Below the pieces are notes generated by a model. The model ran no database searches and was not told the DNA's origin. It saw only the letters and a list, made by a program, of their open reading frames with translations. A DNA stretch of 64,000 bases from Maritimibacter sp. 55A14 (GTDB lineage: Bacteria; Pseudomonadota; Alphaproteobacteria; Rhodobacterales; Rhodobacteraceae), in the NCBI RefSeq assembly GCF_003122205.1, contig NZ_QEYE01000001.1:124001-188000 (forward strand), read 5' to 3'. Positions 55,174 through 63,845 of the stretch are shown piece after piece (positions within the stretch are counted from its first letter, which is position 1; each line of letters begins with the position of its first letter). The position numbers and the translations under genes were made by a program.

Positions 55174-55908
55174 TCATTCCACGATTGTATAGGTGCCTTC
55201 GCCCCTGAGGATACCCTGGAAGCCGCCCGGTTCGTCGAGGGAGAAGACGATGATCGGCAGGTTGTTGTCGCGCGCCAGCGCGATCGCGGAGGCGTCCATC
55301 ACCTTGAGGTTCTTCACCAGCACGTCGTCATAGCTCACCCGGTCATAACGTTTCGCATCCGCGTCGATATTGGGGTCCTTGTCATAGACCCCATCGACCT
55401 TGGTGCCCTTGAAGATCGCCTCGCAGGCCATTTCGCTGGCCCGCAGCGTGGCCGCGGTGTCGGTGGTGAAATAGGGATTGCCAGTCCCGGCGGCGAAGAT
55501 GCAGACGCGCTTCTTTTCCAGGTGGCGCACGGCGCGGCGGCGGATATACGGCTCGCAGACCTGGTCCATCGGAATGGCGCTGATCACCCGCGTATAGACG
55601 CCCAGCGCCTCCAGCGCGGCCTGCATGGCCAGCGCATTCATCACCGTGGCCAGCATTCCCATGTAGTCGGCGGTGGTGCGCTCCATCCCCTGGGCGGAAC
55701 CCTGAAGGCCCCGGAAGATGTTTCCGCCGCCGATCACCATGCAGATCTCCACGCCCAGATCGTGGACAGTCTTGACCTCCCTCGCGATACGCTCGACCGT
55801 CGGCGGATGCAGGCCGTAGCCCTGGTCCCCCATCAGCGCCTCACCGGAGATTTTCAGCATCACCCTCTTGTATGTCGTGCCCGTTTGGGAAGATGATGCG
55901 TCGCTCAT
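55174..55908 (-). CDS. pyrH: Uridylate kinase
   Basis: PyrH phosphorylates UMP to UDP. The 244-residue product has [20 protein letters not shown] near residue 12, [10 protein letters not shown] near 55, and the C-terminal [21 protein letters not shown] and [22 protein letters not shown] at 55908 is chosen over a longer frame to 55983, as this gives the family N-terminus. It is the first gene of the minus-strand envelope block; miaA is divergent. Confidence 0.96.
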   Translation of the reverse strand: MSDASSSQTGTTYKRVMLKISGEALMGDQGYGLHPPTVERIAREVKTVHDLGVEICMVIGGGNIFRGLQGSAQGMERTTADYMGMLATVMNALAMQAALEALGVYTRVISAIPMDQVCEPYIRRRAVRHLEKKRVCIFAAGTGNPYFTTDTAATLRASEMACEAIFKGTKVDGVYDKDPNIDADAKRYDRVSYDDVLVKNLKVMDASAIALARDNNLPIIVFSLDEPGGFQGILRGEGTYTIVE

Positions 55909-56022
55909 GTTAGATGCTCTCCTGATACCCGGCCCCTTTGCCGCCGACAAAATGTCGGAAAAGCCCGACATGTTCAACGTCAATCGCGGGGCGAGGCGCT
56001 ACGCAGCCGGAGCAAGCCGGAG

Positions 56023-56913
56023 ATGATCGCGCCGGGGGCGCTCGATCCGGATCGTCCGGTGCTGATCGCGGGGCCGACCGCGTCGGGAAAATCCGCGCTC
56101 GCGCTGGAAATCGCGGACCGCGACGGCGGCGTGATCGTCAATGCAGACGCGCTCCAGGTCTATGATTGCTGGAAGGTGCTGACGGCCCGCCCGTCGGCGG
56201 CCGACGAGGCCCGCGCGCCACATGCGCTCTACGGCCATGTGCCCTGCGACCGCGCCTGGTCGGTGGGCGACTGGCTGCGCGACGTGGCAGCCCTGCTGCG
56301 CGACGCGCAGGCGCGCCCGATCGTCGTGGGCGGCACCGGGCTCTATTTCACCGCACTGACAGAAGGGCTGGCCGAGATCCCGCCGGTGCCCGCCGCGATC
56401 CGGGCCGAGGCCGATGCGCGGCTGGCCGCCGAAGGCGCGGCCCCGCTGCTGGCCGAACTGGCCCGCGCCGATCCGCGCACCCATGCCAGGATCGACCGGC
56501 GCAATCCCGCACGGGTGCAGCGTGCCTGGGAGGTGCTGCGCTCCACCGGCCGCGGACTGGCGGACTGGCAGGGCGAGACCGGCCCGCCGCTCCTGCCCCT
56601 GTCGCGGACGCAGCCCTTCGTCCTCGAGGTGGACCGCGACCGGCTCAACGCGCGCATCGCCCGGCGCTTCCGCACCATGCTGGAGGCCGGCGCGCTGGAC
56701 GAGGTGCGGGCCCGCCTGCCCCGTTGGAACCCCGCCCTGCCCTCCGCCCGCGCCATCGGCGCGACCGAACTTGTCGCCCATCTGCGCGGCGAGATGACGC
56801 TGGAGGAGGCCGAGACCGCCGCCTGTCAGGCCACGCGCAACTATGCCAAGCGGCAGCGAACCTGGTTCCGCTCCCGCATGAGTGGCTGGACGAGGCTCGA
56901 AGCCCTTGCCTGA
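56023..56913 (+). CDS. miaA: tRNA dimethylallyltransferase
   Basis: MiaA adds the dimethylallyl group to A37 of tRNAs reading U-starting codons. The 296-residue product carries the P-loop [15 protein letters not shown] at 17-31, [19 protein letters not shown] near 45, [23 protein letters not shown] near 103, and [12 protein letters not shown] at the C-terminus. GGAG immediately precedes the start, a rather short spacing. Confidence 0.95.
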   Translation: MIAPGALDPDRPVLIAGPTASGKSALALEIADRDGGVIVNADALQVYDCWKVLTARPSAADEARAPHALYGHVPCDRAWSVGDWLRDVAALLRDAQARPIVVGGTGLYFTALTEGLAEIPPVPAAIRAEADARLAAEGAAPLLAELARADPRTHARIDRRNPARVQRAWEVLRSTGRGLADWQGETGPPLLPLSRTQPFVLEVDRDRLNARIARRFRTMLEAGALDEVRARLPRWNPALPSARAIGATELVAHLRGEMTLEEAETAACQATRNYAKRQRTWFRSRMSGWTRLEALA

Positions 56914-56974
56914 GGGCGCTCCAGGCCCGGCGGCAGAGGGCGAACGGCTCCACATCGGCGCTTTTCGGCACTTT

Positions 56975-56989
56975 GTTGAAGATTTCAAC
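56975..56989. promoter_or_regulatory. Palindrome upstream of the AraC gene, possible operator
   Basis: GTTGAA-GAT-TTCAAC is a perfect 6+6 palindrome within an AT-rich patch of the miaA/araC gap. TTGCCA at 56994-56999 with CATGTT 18 bases on is a weak promoter candidate beside it. It may be an autoregulatory site; nothing in the sequence proves this. Confidence 0.35.
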
Positions 56990-57083
56990 GCTTTGCCATT
57001 TTTTGGCCACAGGGGTCATGTTACGGTCTGTTTCTAAACCTGCAACAGAACCGCCATTTATCGACCGGAGGTTTCCCGCGACC

Positions 57084-57920
57084 ATGCAAGAGCACGCCAC
57101 GACACCCGCTTCCCCGGCGCTTGCCTATGTCCGCATCTGCTCGCTGCAAAGCGTCGCATCCGGCGCGGGCTGGCATGTGGAAGCCGCCCGCAGCCTCTCG
57201 GCCGACCTGTTTCTGTGGATCACCAAGGGCCAGGGGCGCAGCACCATCGACGGCATCACCCGCGGCTATGGTCCGCATACCGCGGTCTTCGTGCCCGCCG
57301 GCGTCATGCACGGGATCGAGGTGGGCCCGCGCGTCCAGGGCTACGCCGTCTTCATCCCCCGCGGGATGGAGCCCGGCCTGCCCCGCAATGTCATGCAGAT
57401 CCGCACCACCGACATGTCCGAGCAGGGCGAGGCCACCCGCATGATCGAGGTGATCCAGTCCGAAATGTCGGACCGCCGCGAAGGGTTCGACCGCGCCGTC
57501 GCCGCGCAGATCACCATGCTTTCGGTCTGGCTGGAACGCCGCACCGGCCGCAACGAGCGCGCGGCGCCCGCCCGTTCCAGCGCCGCGCAACGCATCGTGC
57601 GCGATTTCGCCGCCCTCCTGGAGCGCGAGATCGATGCAGGCAAGTCGGTTTCGGATTTCGCCCGCGCGCTCTCGGTCACGCCCACGCATCTGTCGCGGGT
57701 CTGCCGGGACAGTTTCGGCAAGCCCGCCTCCGAGGTGCTGCAGGACCGGATCATCCTGGAGGCCCGGCGGATGCTGGGCGAAACCGACCTGAAGGTGCAG
57801 GAAGTGTCGGCCCGGCTCGGCTTCTCCTCGCCCGCATATTTCACCCGGCTCTTCGCGCAGCGCACGGGGCTCTCGCCCAGCGTCTTCCGGCAGCGCCACA
57901 GCAGGGGCGCCCATGTCTGA
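57084..57920 (+). CDS. AraC-family transcriptional regulator
   Basis: A 278-residue regulator: N-terminal cupin-like sensor domain (about 25-130, LFLWITKGQGRSTIDGITRGYGPHTAVFVPAGVMHGIEVG) and C-terminal double HTH (about 185-275, SVSDFARALSVTPTHLSRVC and EVSARLGFSSPAYFTRLFAQRTGLSPSVFRQ). ATG at 57084 follows GGAGG at 57067-57071 with a long spacer; an in-frame ATG at 57018 is possible. The next gene on the same strand, an orphan solute-binding protein, is the natural target. Confidence 0.85.
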   Translation: MQEHATTPASPALAYVRICSLQSVASGAGWHVEAARSLSADLFLWITKGQGRSTIDGITRGYGPHTAVFVPAGVMHGIEVGPRVQGYAVFIPRGMEPGLPRNVMQIRTTDMSEQGEATRMIEVIQSEMSDRREGFDRAVAAQITMLSVWLERRTGRNERAAPARSSAAQRIVRDFAALLEREIDAGKSVSDFARALSVTPTHLSRVCRDSFGKPASEVLQDRIILEARRMLGETDLKVQEVSARLGFSSPAYFTRLFAQRTGLSPSVFRQRHSRGAHV

Positions 57921-58012
57921 GCCCGGCCTGGGCCCAGTCTGATCCTCGCCTGAATCGCGGCCCGTCAGGGCGCTCCCGACCCGTGAACCGGCATTGACCC
58001 GGCCCGCGATCT

Positions 58013-58045
58013 GTTGCGGTATGGAAGGACGTTCCACACCGCAAC
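58013..58045. promoter_or_regulatory. 14+14-bp inverted repeat before the orphan binding-protein gene
   Basis: GTTGCGGTATGGAA at 58013-58026 faces TTCCACACCGCAAC at 58032-58045 around a 5-base centre; 13 of 14 positions pair. TTGACC at 57994-57999 lies just before. The repeat ends 15 bases before the ATG and abuts the ribosome-binding CGAGG, so it could be an operator for the AraC protein or an RNA hairpin controlling translation. Confidence 0.55.
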
Positions 58046-58060
58046 CCGAGGACCGAGCGC

Positions 58061-59728
58061 ATGACCGACCCTCTGAGCCAGGCGAGAGACACGCACCCGG
58101 CCCTGTTGGCGGAGGCGCGGGCCTGCCGCGACGGGCGACTCGGGCGGCGGGAGTTCCTGGCCCGCGCCTCGACGCTCGGTGCCTCCGCAGCGCTGGCCTA
58201 CGGCCTGATCGGCCTGTCCGCACCGCGCGCCCAAGCGACAGAGCCGGCGCGGGGCGGAACCCTGCGCATCCAGCAGGACGTGCGCGCGCTCACCGACCCG
58301 CGCAGCTATGACGGCAGCCAGATGGCGAACCTCACGCGCGGGCTGCTGGAATATCTCGTAGAATACGGGCGCGACGGCGTGTTCCACCCGATGCTGCTGG
58401 AGCGCTGGGAGGTCGACGCGGACGCCACGCTCTACACGCTGCATCTGCGCCGCGGGGTGCGCTGGAACACCGGCGTCGCGTTCACGGCCGACGACGTGGC
58501 CCGCAACATCGCGCGCTGGTGCGACCGCAGCGCGCCGGCCAATTCGATGGCCGGGCGCTTCGCGAGCCTGATCGACCCCAACACCGGGCTTGCAGCGGAG
58601 GGTGCCATCGAAATTGTCGATACACACACGCTGCGGCTGCATCCGCACACGCCCGACATCACCCTGATCGCCGGGATGGCCGACTACCCCGCGGCGATCA
58701 CCGATGCGAGCTATGATGGCGGCGACCCCTTCGCCCACGGCATCGGCACAGGCGCCTACCGCCCCGTGGCGCTGGAGGTCGGCCGGCGCTGCGTGCTGGA
58801 GCGTCACCCAGAACATGACTGGTGGGGGACGGAGGTGCTGGGCGGCCCCTGGCTCGACCGGATCGAGTTCATCGACACCGGCACCGATCCGGCCTCGGCG
58901 CTCGATGCGGCAGCGGCGGACAGTATCGACATGACCTATGAGACGACGGGCGCCTTCATCGGCGCCTTCGACCGGCTGGGCTGGCGGATATCCGAGACCG
59001 AGACGGCGAACACCATCACCATCCGGACCAACCAGGCCGCCGAGATCGGCGGCCGGGCGCCCTATGCCGACCGGCGGGTGCGCCGCGCGCTCGCCCTGGC
59101 GGTGGACAACGCGATCTGCCTGGAACTGGGCTACGAGAACCGGGGCAGCGTCGCGGCCAATCACCATGTCAGCCCCTTGCATCCCGAATATGCCGATATC
59201 GGACCGGCGCCATATGATCCGGCCGCCGCGCGCGCGCTGATGGAGGAGGCCGAAATGGCGGATTTTGCGCATGAACTGGTCTCGATCGACGACGACTGGC
59301 GCGCGCGCACCGCCGAGGCGGCGACCGCGCTTCTGCGCGACGCCGGCCTGACGGTCAGCCACGTGCTGCTGCCGCGCGCCGTCTTCTGGCAGAACTGGAC
59401 AGGCTACCCGTTCAGCTGCACCGACTGGAACATGCGTCCATTGGGCGTGCAGGTCCTGGCGCTGGCCTATCGCAGCGGCGAGGCCTGGAACGAAACCGCG
59501 TTTTCCAATGCCGAGTTCGACGCGGTCCTGGCCGAGGCGCTGGGCATCGCCGACCCCGACCGGCGGCGGCGGCTGATGGCCCGGCTGGAGACGATCCTGC
59601 GTGAGGAGGGTGTCATCATCCAGCCCTATTGGCGCCGGCTCTTCCGCCACACCCGCAACGGGCTGCACAACGCGGGCATGCATCCGGCTTTCGAGATCCA
59701 TGTCCACCGCATCGGCTTTCAGGCCTGA
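58061..59728 (+). CDS. ABC-type peptide/nickel family solute-binding protein, Tat-exported
   Basis: A 555-residue family 5 extracellular binding protein. The N-terminus has a twin-arginine signal (GRREFLARASTLGAS, about residues 28-60). The mature domain shows GGTLRIQQDV, LLERWEVDADATLYTLHLRRGVRWNTG, FTADDVARNIARW and the late DRRVRRALALAVDN. The ligand is unknown. No ABC permease or ATPase genes are adjacent, so it must use a transporter elsewhere or act as a sensor for another system. Confidence 0.87.
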   Translation: MTDPLSQARDTHPALLAEARACRDGRLGRREFLARASTLGASAALAYGLIGLSAPRAQATEPARGGTLRIQQDVRALTDPRSYDGSQMANLTRGLLEYLVEYGRDGVFHPMLLERWEVDADATLYTLHLRRGVRWNTGVAFTADDVARNIARWCDRSAPANSMAGRFASLIDPNTGLAAEGAIEIVDTHTLRLHPHTPDITLIAGMADYPAAITDASYDGGDPFAHGIGTGAYRPVALEVGRRCVLERHPEHDWWGTEVLGGPWLDRIEFIDTGTDPASALDAAAADSIDMTYETTGAFIGAFDRLGWRISETETANTITIRTNQAAEIGGRAPYADRRVRRALALAVDNAICLELGYENRGSVAANHHVSPLHPEYADIGPAPYDPAAARALMEEAEMADFAHELVSIDDDWRARTAEAATALLRDAGLTVSHVLLPRAVFWQNWTGYPFSCTDWNMRPLGVQVLALAYRSGEAWNETAFSNAEFDAVLAEALGIADPDRRRRLMARLETILREEGVIIQPYWRRLFRHTRNGLHNAGMHPAFEIHVHRIGFQA

Positions 59729-59804
59729 TGTGCGGCCGGGCTGGACATCGATGCCGGGCCGGGCGAGACTTGACCCCGCACCCACCCGACCGAAGACCGC
59801 CGCC

Positions 59805-60140
59805 ATGTCCCACTTCGCGCCGCTGCCCGTTCCGCCCTATCACGCCGTCATCTTCACCGCCCAGCGCCGCGAAGGCGACCGCGGCTATGCCGAGATGTCC
59901 GCCGAGATGTCGGCGCTCGCCGAACGGCAGCCGGGATATCTGGGGATGGAAAGCAGCCGCGACGGCGAGGGCTTCGGGATCACGGTCAGCTATTGGGCCG
60001 ACGAGGCGGCGCTGCTCAACTGGAAGGCCGTCGCGAAACACCTGATGGCCCAGCGACTGGGACGCACACGCTGGTACAGCCATTACCGTATCCGCGTGGC
60101 AAGGGTCGAACGCGCCTATGAGGGACCGGAGGGGCGCTGA
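59805..60140 (+). CDS. Antibiotic biosynthesis monooxygenase (ABM)-fold protein
   Basis: A 111-residue ABM/dimeric ferredoxin-like domain protein: HAVIFTAQRREGDRGYAEMSAEMSALAERQPGYLGMESSRDGEGFGITVSYWADEAALLNWK. Such small dimeric proteins act in aromatic oxidation, heme handling or as unassigned housekeeping enzymes; the name does not imply antibiotic synthesis here. It follows the binding-protein gene by 76 bases and ends at the long hairpin repeat. Confidence 0.82.
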   Translation: MSHFAPLPVPPYHAVIFTAQRREGDRGYAEMSAEMSALAERQPGYLGMESSRDGEGFGITVSYWADEAALLNWKAVAKHLMAQRLGRTRWYSHYRIRVARVERAYEGPEGR

Positions 60141-60165
60141 CCCCGGCCGGCATCCCGGAATACGG

Positions 60166-60328
60166 CGCGCCTGCGGCGCAAATCCATGGTTTGCGCCCGC
60201 CTCCGGCAGGCGCAGTGCCTCTGGCGGGGATATTTGGAGCAAGAAGAAAGGATGCCGGCGACCCGTTCTTCTTGCTCCAAATATCCCGGGGGAGTCGCCC
60301 CGACAGGGGCGGCGGGGGCAGAGCCCCC
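60166..60328. repeat. Intergenic hairpin repeat, copy 2 (intact stem)
   Basis: Second copy of the element at 849-1007, again between convergent genes. Its central stem is a perfect 22-bp inverted repeat (arms 60227-60248 and 60266-60287, core TTTGGAGCAAGAAGAA) with a 17-base loop. A small hairpin (GGCGCAAA...TTTGCGCC) precedes it and a GGGGGC-AGA... GCCCCC-type stem closes it at 60314-60328. It would block transcription from both sides. Confidence 0.8.
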
Positions 60329-60331
60329 GAC

Positions 60332-60970
60332 CTATCGCTCCAGGATCGCGGCGACGTAGCCTTGCGTTTCGGCATAGGGCGGCACACCGCCGTGGCGCGC
60401 CACGGCTTCCGGCCCGGCGTTATAAGCCGCAAGCGCCAGCTCCCAGCTTCGAAAACGGTCGTATTGCTGGCGCAGGTATCGCGCGCCGCCATTGAGGTTG
60501 TCGCGGGGATTATCCGCGTCCACGCCCAGCTTCGCCGCCGTTCCAGGCATGAGCTGAGCCAGCCCGCGCGCGCCCTTGTGCGAGACCGCCTTCGGGTTCC
60601 AGCCCGATTCCTGCTGCACCAGCCGCGCGAAGAGATCGGCCGGCACCCGGTGGCGTGTCGCAGCCGCGCGGGCCATGCTGAAATAGGGGCCGCGGTAGCG
60701 GCCGCGATAGGCCGGCACGGCTTCCTCGTCACGGTTCGGACGCAGGCGTTCGGAATGGTCGTATTGCCGCGCGAGGCGGCGGTCGAGAAACTCCAGCTTC
60801 GCATCGAAATCGCCCTGGCGGCTCTTCGAGGATTTCGAAAGCCCCTGGCCCGCGGCCGGTGTCGCCGCAGCCAGCGCCAGCGCCGATATCGCGCAGAGGC
60901 ACCGACCCGTCCGGCCCGTCCAGAATGCAATCCCCCGCCTCACCGCCAGCGCCCCCGCCTGCCGCTTCAA
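60332..60970 (-). CDS. Lytic transglycosylase (SLT domain)
   Basis: A 212-residue exported muramidase-type enzyme. A signal peptide lies at about 20-42 (ending TPAAGQG). The SLT domain starts near residue 95; catalytic Glu121 is in VQQESGWNPKAVSHKGARGLAQLMPGTA, and the AYNAGPEAVARHGGVPPYAETQGYV motif closes it. It would cleave peptidoglycan in the periplasm. The start overlaps the LuxR-type gene stop by four bases, which is an unusual partnership. Confidence 0.88.
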   Translation of the reverse strand: MKRQAGALAVRRGIAFWTGRTGRCLCAISALALAAATPAAGQGLSKSSKSRQGDFDAKLEFLDRRLARQYDHSERLRPNRDEEAVPAYRGRYRGPYFSMARAAATRHRVPADLFARLVQQESGWNPKAVSHKGARGLAQLMPGTAAKLGVDADNPRDNLNGGARYLRQQYDRFRSWELALAAYNAGPEAVARHGGVPPYAETQGYVAAILER

Positions 60971-61557
60971 TGATTTCCGGCGCGCATCGTAGCGGATGCG
61001 CCGGACGTTTCAAGCCCGTTACCCGGCTGCGCCCCTTCCCGCGCAAGCAGCGGCGCATCCATCAGGTCCTCGATCAGGAGGCTCACGAGCTGGCTGCGCC
61101 CGCTCACCCCGGCCTTGCGGTAGATCGCGGCAAGCTGGCTCTTCACGGTGCCTTCGGCCGCGCCGCGCAGCCCTGCGATCTCGGCGATGGAGAGCCCCTT
61201 CATGGTAAAGGCCGCGACGTCGCGTTCGGCCGCGGTCAGGCCCCAGGCCCGGAAAAGGCCCTGCATCACATCGGCCAGCGCCCCCGAGGCGACGGCCAGG
61301 CTGCGCGCGGCAACCTGCTCACGGCGCAACATCTCCAAAAGGAAGCGCAGTTCCACCGCGATGCCGACAATGAGCGCGATGCTCGCGATGGCCTCGATCA
61401 CCAGATGCAGCCGCAGTGCCGCCATCCCGCCGCCATCGACCAGATCGGCGACCACATCGCCCAGGAAAAAAACCGCGCAGACCGCCTGTACGCCGATCAG
61501 CAGCGCCAGCGCGCGGCTGGAACCCTCCCTGGATGGCGGCGGACTCGATTGCGGCAT
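60967..61557 (-). CDS. Membrane-anchored LuxR-type HTH regulator
   Basis: A 196-residue protein with two N-terminal membrane helices (about 17-40 and 48-68), a short coiled segment, and a LuxR-type HTH at about 110-165 (LTAAERDVAAFTMKGLSIAEIAGLRGAAEGTVKSQLAAIYRKAGVSGR). It is a predicted membrane-bound transcription factor without an evident sensor domain. ATG at 61557 lies six bases after the cytochrome b561 stop; a longer frame to 61758 overlaps that gene and is not used. Confidence 0.8.
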   Translation of the reverse strand: MPQSSPPPSREGSSRALALLIGVQAVCAVFFLGDVVADLVDGGGMAALRLHLVIEAIASIALIVGIAVELRFLLEMLRREQVAARSLAVASGALADVMQGLFRAWGLTAAERDVAAFTMKGLSIAEIAGLRGAAEGTVKSQLAAIYRKAGVSGRSQLVSLLIEDLMDAPLLAREGAQPGNGLETSGASATMRAGNH

Positions 61558-61562
61558 CGGCG

Positions 61563-62096
61563 TCAGTCCTTCGTCTTCTCCGTCGCGTCCTTGTAACCGG
61601 TCACCATCGGGCGCACCAGATTGCGTTTCTCGATCAGCGATTCCGCGATCACGCCCCCGACATGCAGGACCACCGAGAAGATCGCCCAGTTGGCCAGGAA
61701 CTCGTGCAACTCCTCCACCCAGTCGACGCCCCAGAACATGTCGGTGGTCATCATCCACCCGGTCGCGCCCAGGGCGAGCATGCAGGCCAGCAGGTTGTAG
61801 ACCATGAGCGCCCCCAGCGGATTGTGGGACCGGTGCGGCCGCACGATCCCCCGCGCCATGTCGCCCAGATGCGCGAGTGCCGCCGAGAGCGACGGCGGAA
61901 AGGCGCTGAAACGCGCCTGCGCCGGCCCGGCGAAGCCCCAGAGGATGCGCAGCAGGGCCAGCGCCAGTACCGCGTAGCCCACGCGTTCGTGCCAGGCGCC
62001 TTCATCGTCGAGCACCGCGAGGTTGAGCGCGAAGCCAAGCACGACCGACCAGTGGAACACCCGCACGAAGAGGTCCCAGGATTTTTCCCGTTGCAT
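61563..62096 (-). CDS. Cytochrome b561-type membrane protein
   Basis: A 177-residue four-helix diheme cytochrome b domain protein: WDLFVRVFHWSVVLGFALNLAV with the first heme His, GYAVLALALLRILWGFAG, a middle helix with MVYNLLACMLALGATGWMMT, and ELHEFLANWAIFSVVLHVGGVIAES with further histidines. It likely passes electrons through the inner membrane. ATG at 62096 has GGGAG eight bases upstream; a nearby ATG at 62102 and a longer frame to 62165 are alternatives. The preceding PepSY gene is a usual companion. Confidence 0.85.
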   Translation of the reverse strand: MQREKSWDLFVRVFHWSVVLGFALNLAVLDDEGAWHERVGYAVLALALLRILWGFAGPAQARFSAFPPSLSAALAHLGDMARGIVRPHRSHNPLGALMVYNLLACMLALGATGWMMTTDMFWGVDWVEELHEFLANWAIFSVVLHVGGVIAESLIEKRNLVRPMVTGYKDATEKTKD

Positions 62097-62157
62097 TGCC
62101 ATGTCTCCCGTTTGGCGGCTCCGGGGACGGGCCGGCAGGCCCGCCCCCGGCGGCCGG

Positions 62158-62412
62158 TCAGTCATCGGCCTTGATACGGCGCGGGTCGAAATTCTCGTCT
62201 AGGTAAAGCTCCATCCGTTGCCCGTCCTTGAGCGCGTAGACCTCGACCTCGCCATCCTCCATCTCGATCTTGCGCACCTCGTAGCCCTGCGCCGTCAGCT
62301 TCTCGGTGATCGTCTGCCGGTCCGCCGCGCTGATCGTGCCCGAGGCGAGCGCCGGGGAGGTCAGCGTCACGGCGGCGGCCAGGGCGGCGGCAATTCTTGC
62401 GGTTCGTGTCAT
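62158..62412 (-). CDS. PepSY-domain periplasmic protein
   Basis: An 84-residue protein with a signal peptide (about 1-23, MTRTARIAAALAAAVTLTSPALA) and a PepSY-type repeat (ITEKLTAQGYEVRKIEMEDGEVEVYALKDGQRMELYLDENFDPRRI). Such proteins are often encoded before a cytochrome b561. ATG at 62412 follows GGAG. Ligand or partner unknown. It is first in the operon with cytochrome b561, LuxR-type regulator and lytic transglycosylase. Confidence 0.85.
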   Translation of the reverse strand: MTRTARIAAALAAAVTLTSPALASGTISAADRQTITEKLTAQGYEVRKIEMEDGEVEVYALKDGQRMELYLDENFDPRRIKADD

Positions 62413-62611
62413 GTCTCTCACTCCTGTCAAGACCCTGCGCCTGCTGCGCCAGGGCCGGTTGCGTCGTGACATGATCTGGCACGCGCGCAGGCCGCCGCGC
62501 CATCAACCGGCGGAGCAGACCGGTGCTTCTATGGCCGGGGTTGAGGCCCGTCTGCCTGGGGTTTATGCGCGCAGGGCGTTTCCACCCGCCGGACAGGGTT
62601 AACCATTCCTT

Positions 62612-62640
62612 CACCGCCCCGCGGGAATGGTGTAGATCGA
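62612..62640 (+). promoter_or_regulatory. Candidate ssb promoter
   Basis: TTCACC at 62612-62617 and TAGATC at 62635-62640 are 17 bases apart, 32 bases before the ssb start, with AGGAGG at 62660-62665. No GAAC-N7-GAAC SOS box is seen in this gap, so LexA control of ssb is not supported. Confidence 0.4.
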
Positions 62641-62671
62641 TCAGACGCAGGGGATTCGGCAGGAGGAACGC

Positions 62672-63145
62672 ATGGCAGGTTCGGTCAACAAGGTCATTCT
62701 CATCGGCAATCTGGGCCGCGACCCGGAAGTGCGGACCTTCCAGAATGGCGGCAAGGTGTGCAACCTGCGCGTCGCCACGTCGGAGACCTGGCGCGACAAG
62801 GCGAGCGGCGAGCGGCGCGAGCGGACCGAATGGCACAGCGTGGCGATCTTTCAGGAGGGATTGGTGCGCGTCTGCGAGCAATACCTTCGCAAGGGCTCCA
62901 AGGTCTATCTCGAAGGCAAGCTGCAAACCCGCAAATGGCAGGACCAATCCGGTCAGGATCGCTATTCTACCGAAGTCGTCCTGCAAGGTTTTGACGGCAC
63001 GCTTGTGATGCTCGACGGACGCGGCGAAGGCGGTGGCGGTGGCAGCTATGGCGGCGACGACCGAGGCGGCGATCCGGGCGCGTCCTCGGGCGGCGGCTTC
63101 TCCGGCGGGCCGGCGGGCGACCTGGACGACGAGATCCCGTTCTGA
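62672..63145 (+). CDS. ssb: Single-stranded DNA-binding protein
   Basis: A 157-residue SSB: OB fold at residues 1-110 ([79 protein letters not shown]), a glycine-rich flexible linker, and the acidic tail DLDDEIPF that docks partner proteins. It protects single strands during replication and repair. Normal length; AGGAGG fixes the start. Confidence 0.97.
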   Translation: MAGSVNKVILIGNLGRDPEVRTFQNGGKVCNLRVATSETWRDKASGERRERTEWHSVAIFQEGLVRVCEQYLRKGSKVYLEGKLQTRKWQDQSGQDRYSTEVVLQGFDGTLVMLDGRGEGGGGGSYGGDDRGGDPGASSGGGFSGGPAGDLDDEIPF

Positions 63146-63239
63146 CTCCCCGCTTGTCCGGCAGCGGCGAGGCACGGCGCACGCAGCCGCTGGCCGTGCT
63201 CCACCCGCGCTACGGGCAAGAGGCGCCACGTTTGCTGGT

Positions 63240-63257
63240 GCCGGGTCTCAACCCGGC
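63240..63257. terminator. Small hairpin after ssb, weak terminator candidate
   Basis: GCCGGGT-CTCA-ACCCGGC is a perfect 7-bp stem with a 4-base loop in the gap between the convergent ssb and Lrp-type genes. No T tract follows on either strand, so termination is uncertain. Confidence 0.3.
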
Positions 63258-63282
63258 GGCGCATCCCGCCTGACGGGCAGGC

Positions 63283-63726
63283 TCAGCGCAGCCGGGCGGG
63301 CTTGCGGGTGCTCAGAAGCAGGCTCGTCTCGCTCAGTGCCACGCCGTCGAAGCGCCGGACCGTCGCCAGCACCCGATCCAGCGCCTCCAGCGTGTCGGTG
63401 CCGATCTCCACGATCAGGTCCCATTTGCCGTTGGTGGCGTGCACCGCCTGAACCTGCGGAATGCCCAGAAGCCGTGCCACGGTGCGTTCGGTGCCGCGCC
63501 CCTCGATCCCCAGCATCATCAGCCCGCGCACCGGGGCCTGCGCCACGTCGTCCTTCAGGAGCGCGGTGAAACCAACGATCTCGCCCCGCTCCACAAGCTT
63601 GCGCAGGCGGTCCCGCACCGTGGCGCGCGAGACGCCCAGGGTCGCCGCCAGATCGGAGAGCGCGGCCCGCCCATCGCGCCGGAGGGCCGAGACGAGCCGG
63701 CGGTCGGTGTCGTCCATTTCGGTCAT
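63283..63726 (-). CDS. Lrp/AsnC-family transcriptional regulator
   Basis: A 147-residue Lrp-type protein: HTH at about 10-60 (MDDTDRRLVSALRRDGRAALSDLAATLGVSRATVRDRLRKL) and C-terminal RAM ligand-binding domain (VRGLMMLGIEGRGTERTVARLLGIPQVQAVHATNGKWDLIVEIGTDTLEALDRVL). ATG at 63726 follows GGTGG. It is divergent from the arginase gene, so it probably activates arginine breakdown in response to arginine or a related amino acid; this is inferred from the arrangement. Confidence 0.88.
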   Translation of the reverse strand: MTEMDDTDRRLVSALRRDGRAALSDLAATLGVSRATVRDRLRKLVERGEIVGFTALLKDDVAQAPVRGLMMLGIEGRGTERTVARLLGIPQVQAVHATNGKWDLIVEIGTDTLEALDRVLATVRRFDGVALSETSLLLSTRKPARLR

Positions 63727-63734
63727 TACATCCA

Positions 63735-63763
63735 CCATTATGGAAAGTATGACACCAATATGG
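63735..63763. promoter_or_regulatory. Paired CCAWTATGG-like motifs in the Lrp/arginase gap
   Basis: CCATTATGG at 63735-63743 and CCAATATGG at 63755-63763 are near-palindromes exactly 20 bases apart (two helical turns), in an AT-rich gap between divergent genes. A partial third CCAAAATGG follows at 63764-63772 overlap region. This spacing suits a multimeric Lrp-type regulator. Confidence 0.5.
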
Positions 63764-63845
63764 CCAAAATGGCTGGTTCCGTCCATCCCGGTTTGCGCGA
63801 ACTCTGGCGGCAAGACATGACCAAGCCATGACAAGGACATTCCCG

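Noticed and set aside
62413-62671. SOS box in front of ssb
   Set aside because: No GAAC-N7-GAAC or GTTC-N7-GTTC is present in the gap, unlike at lexA.
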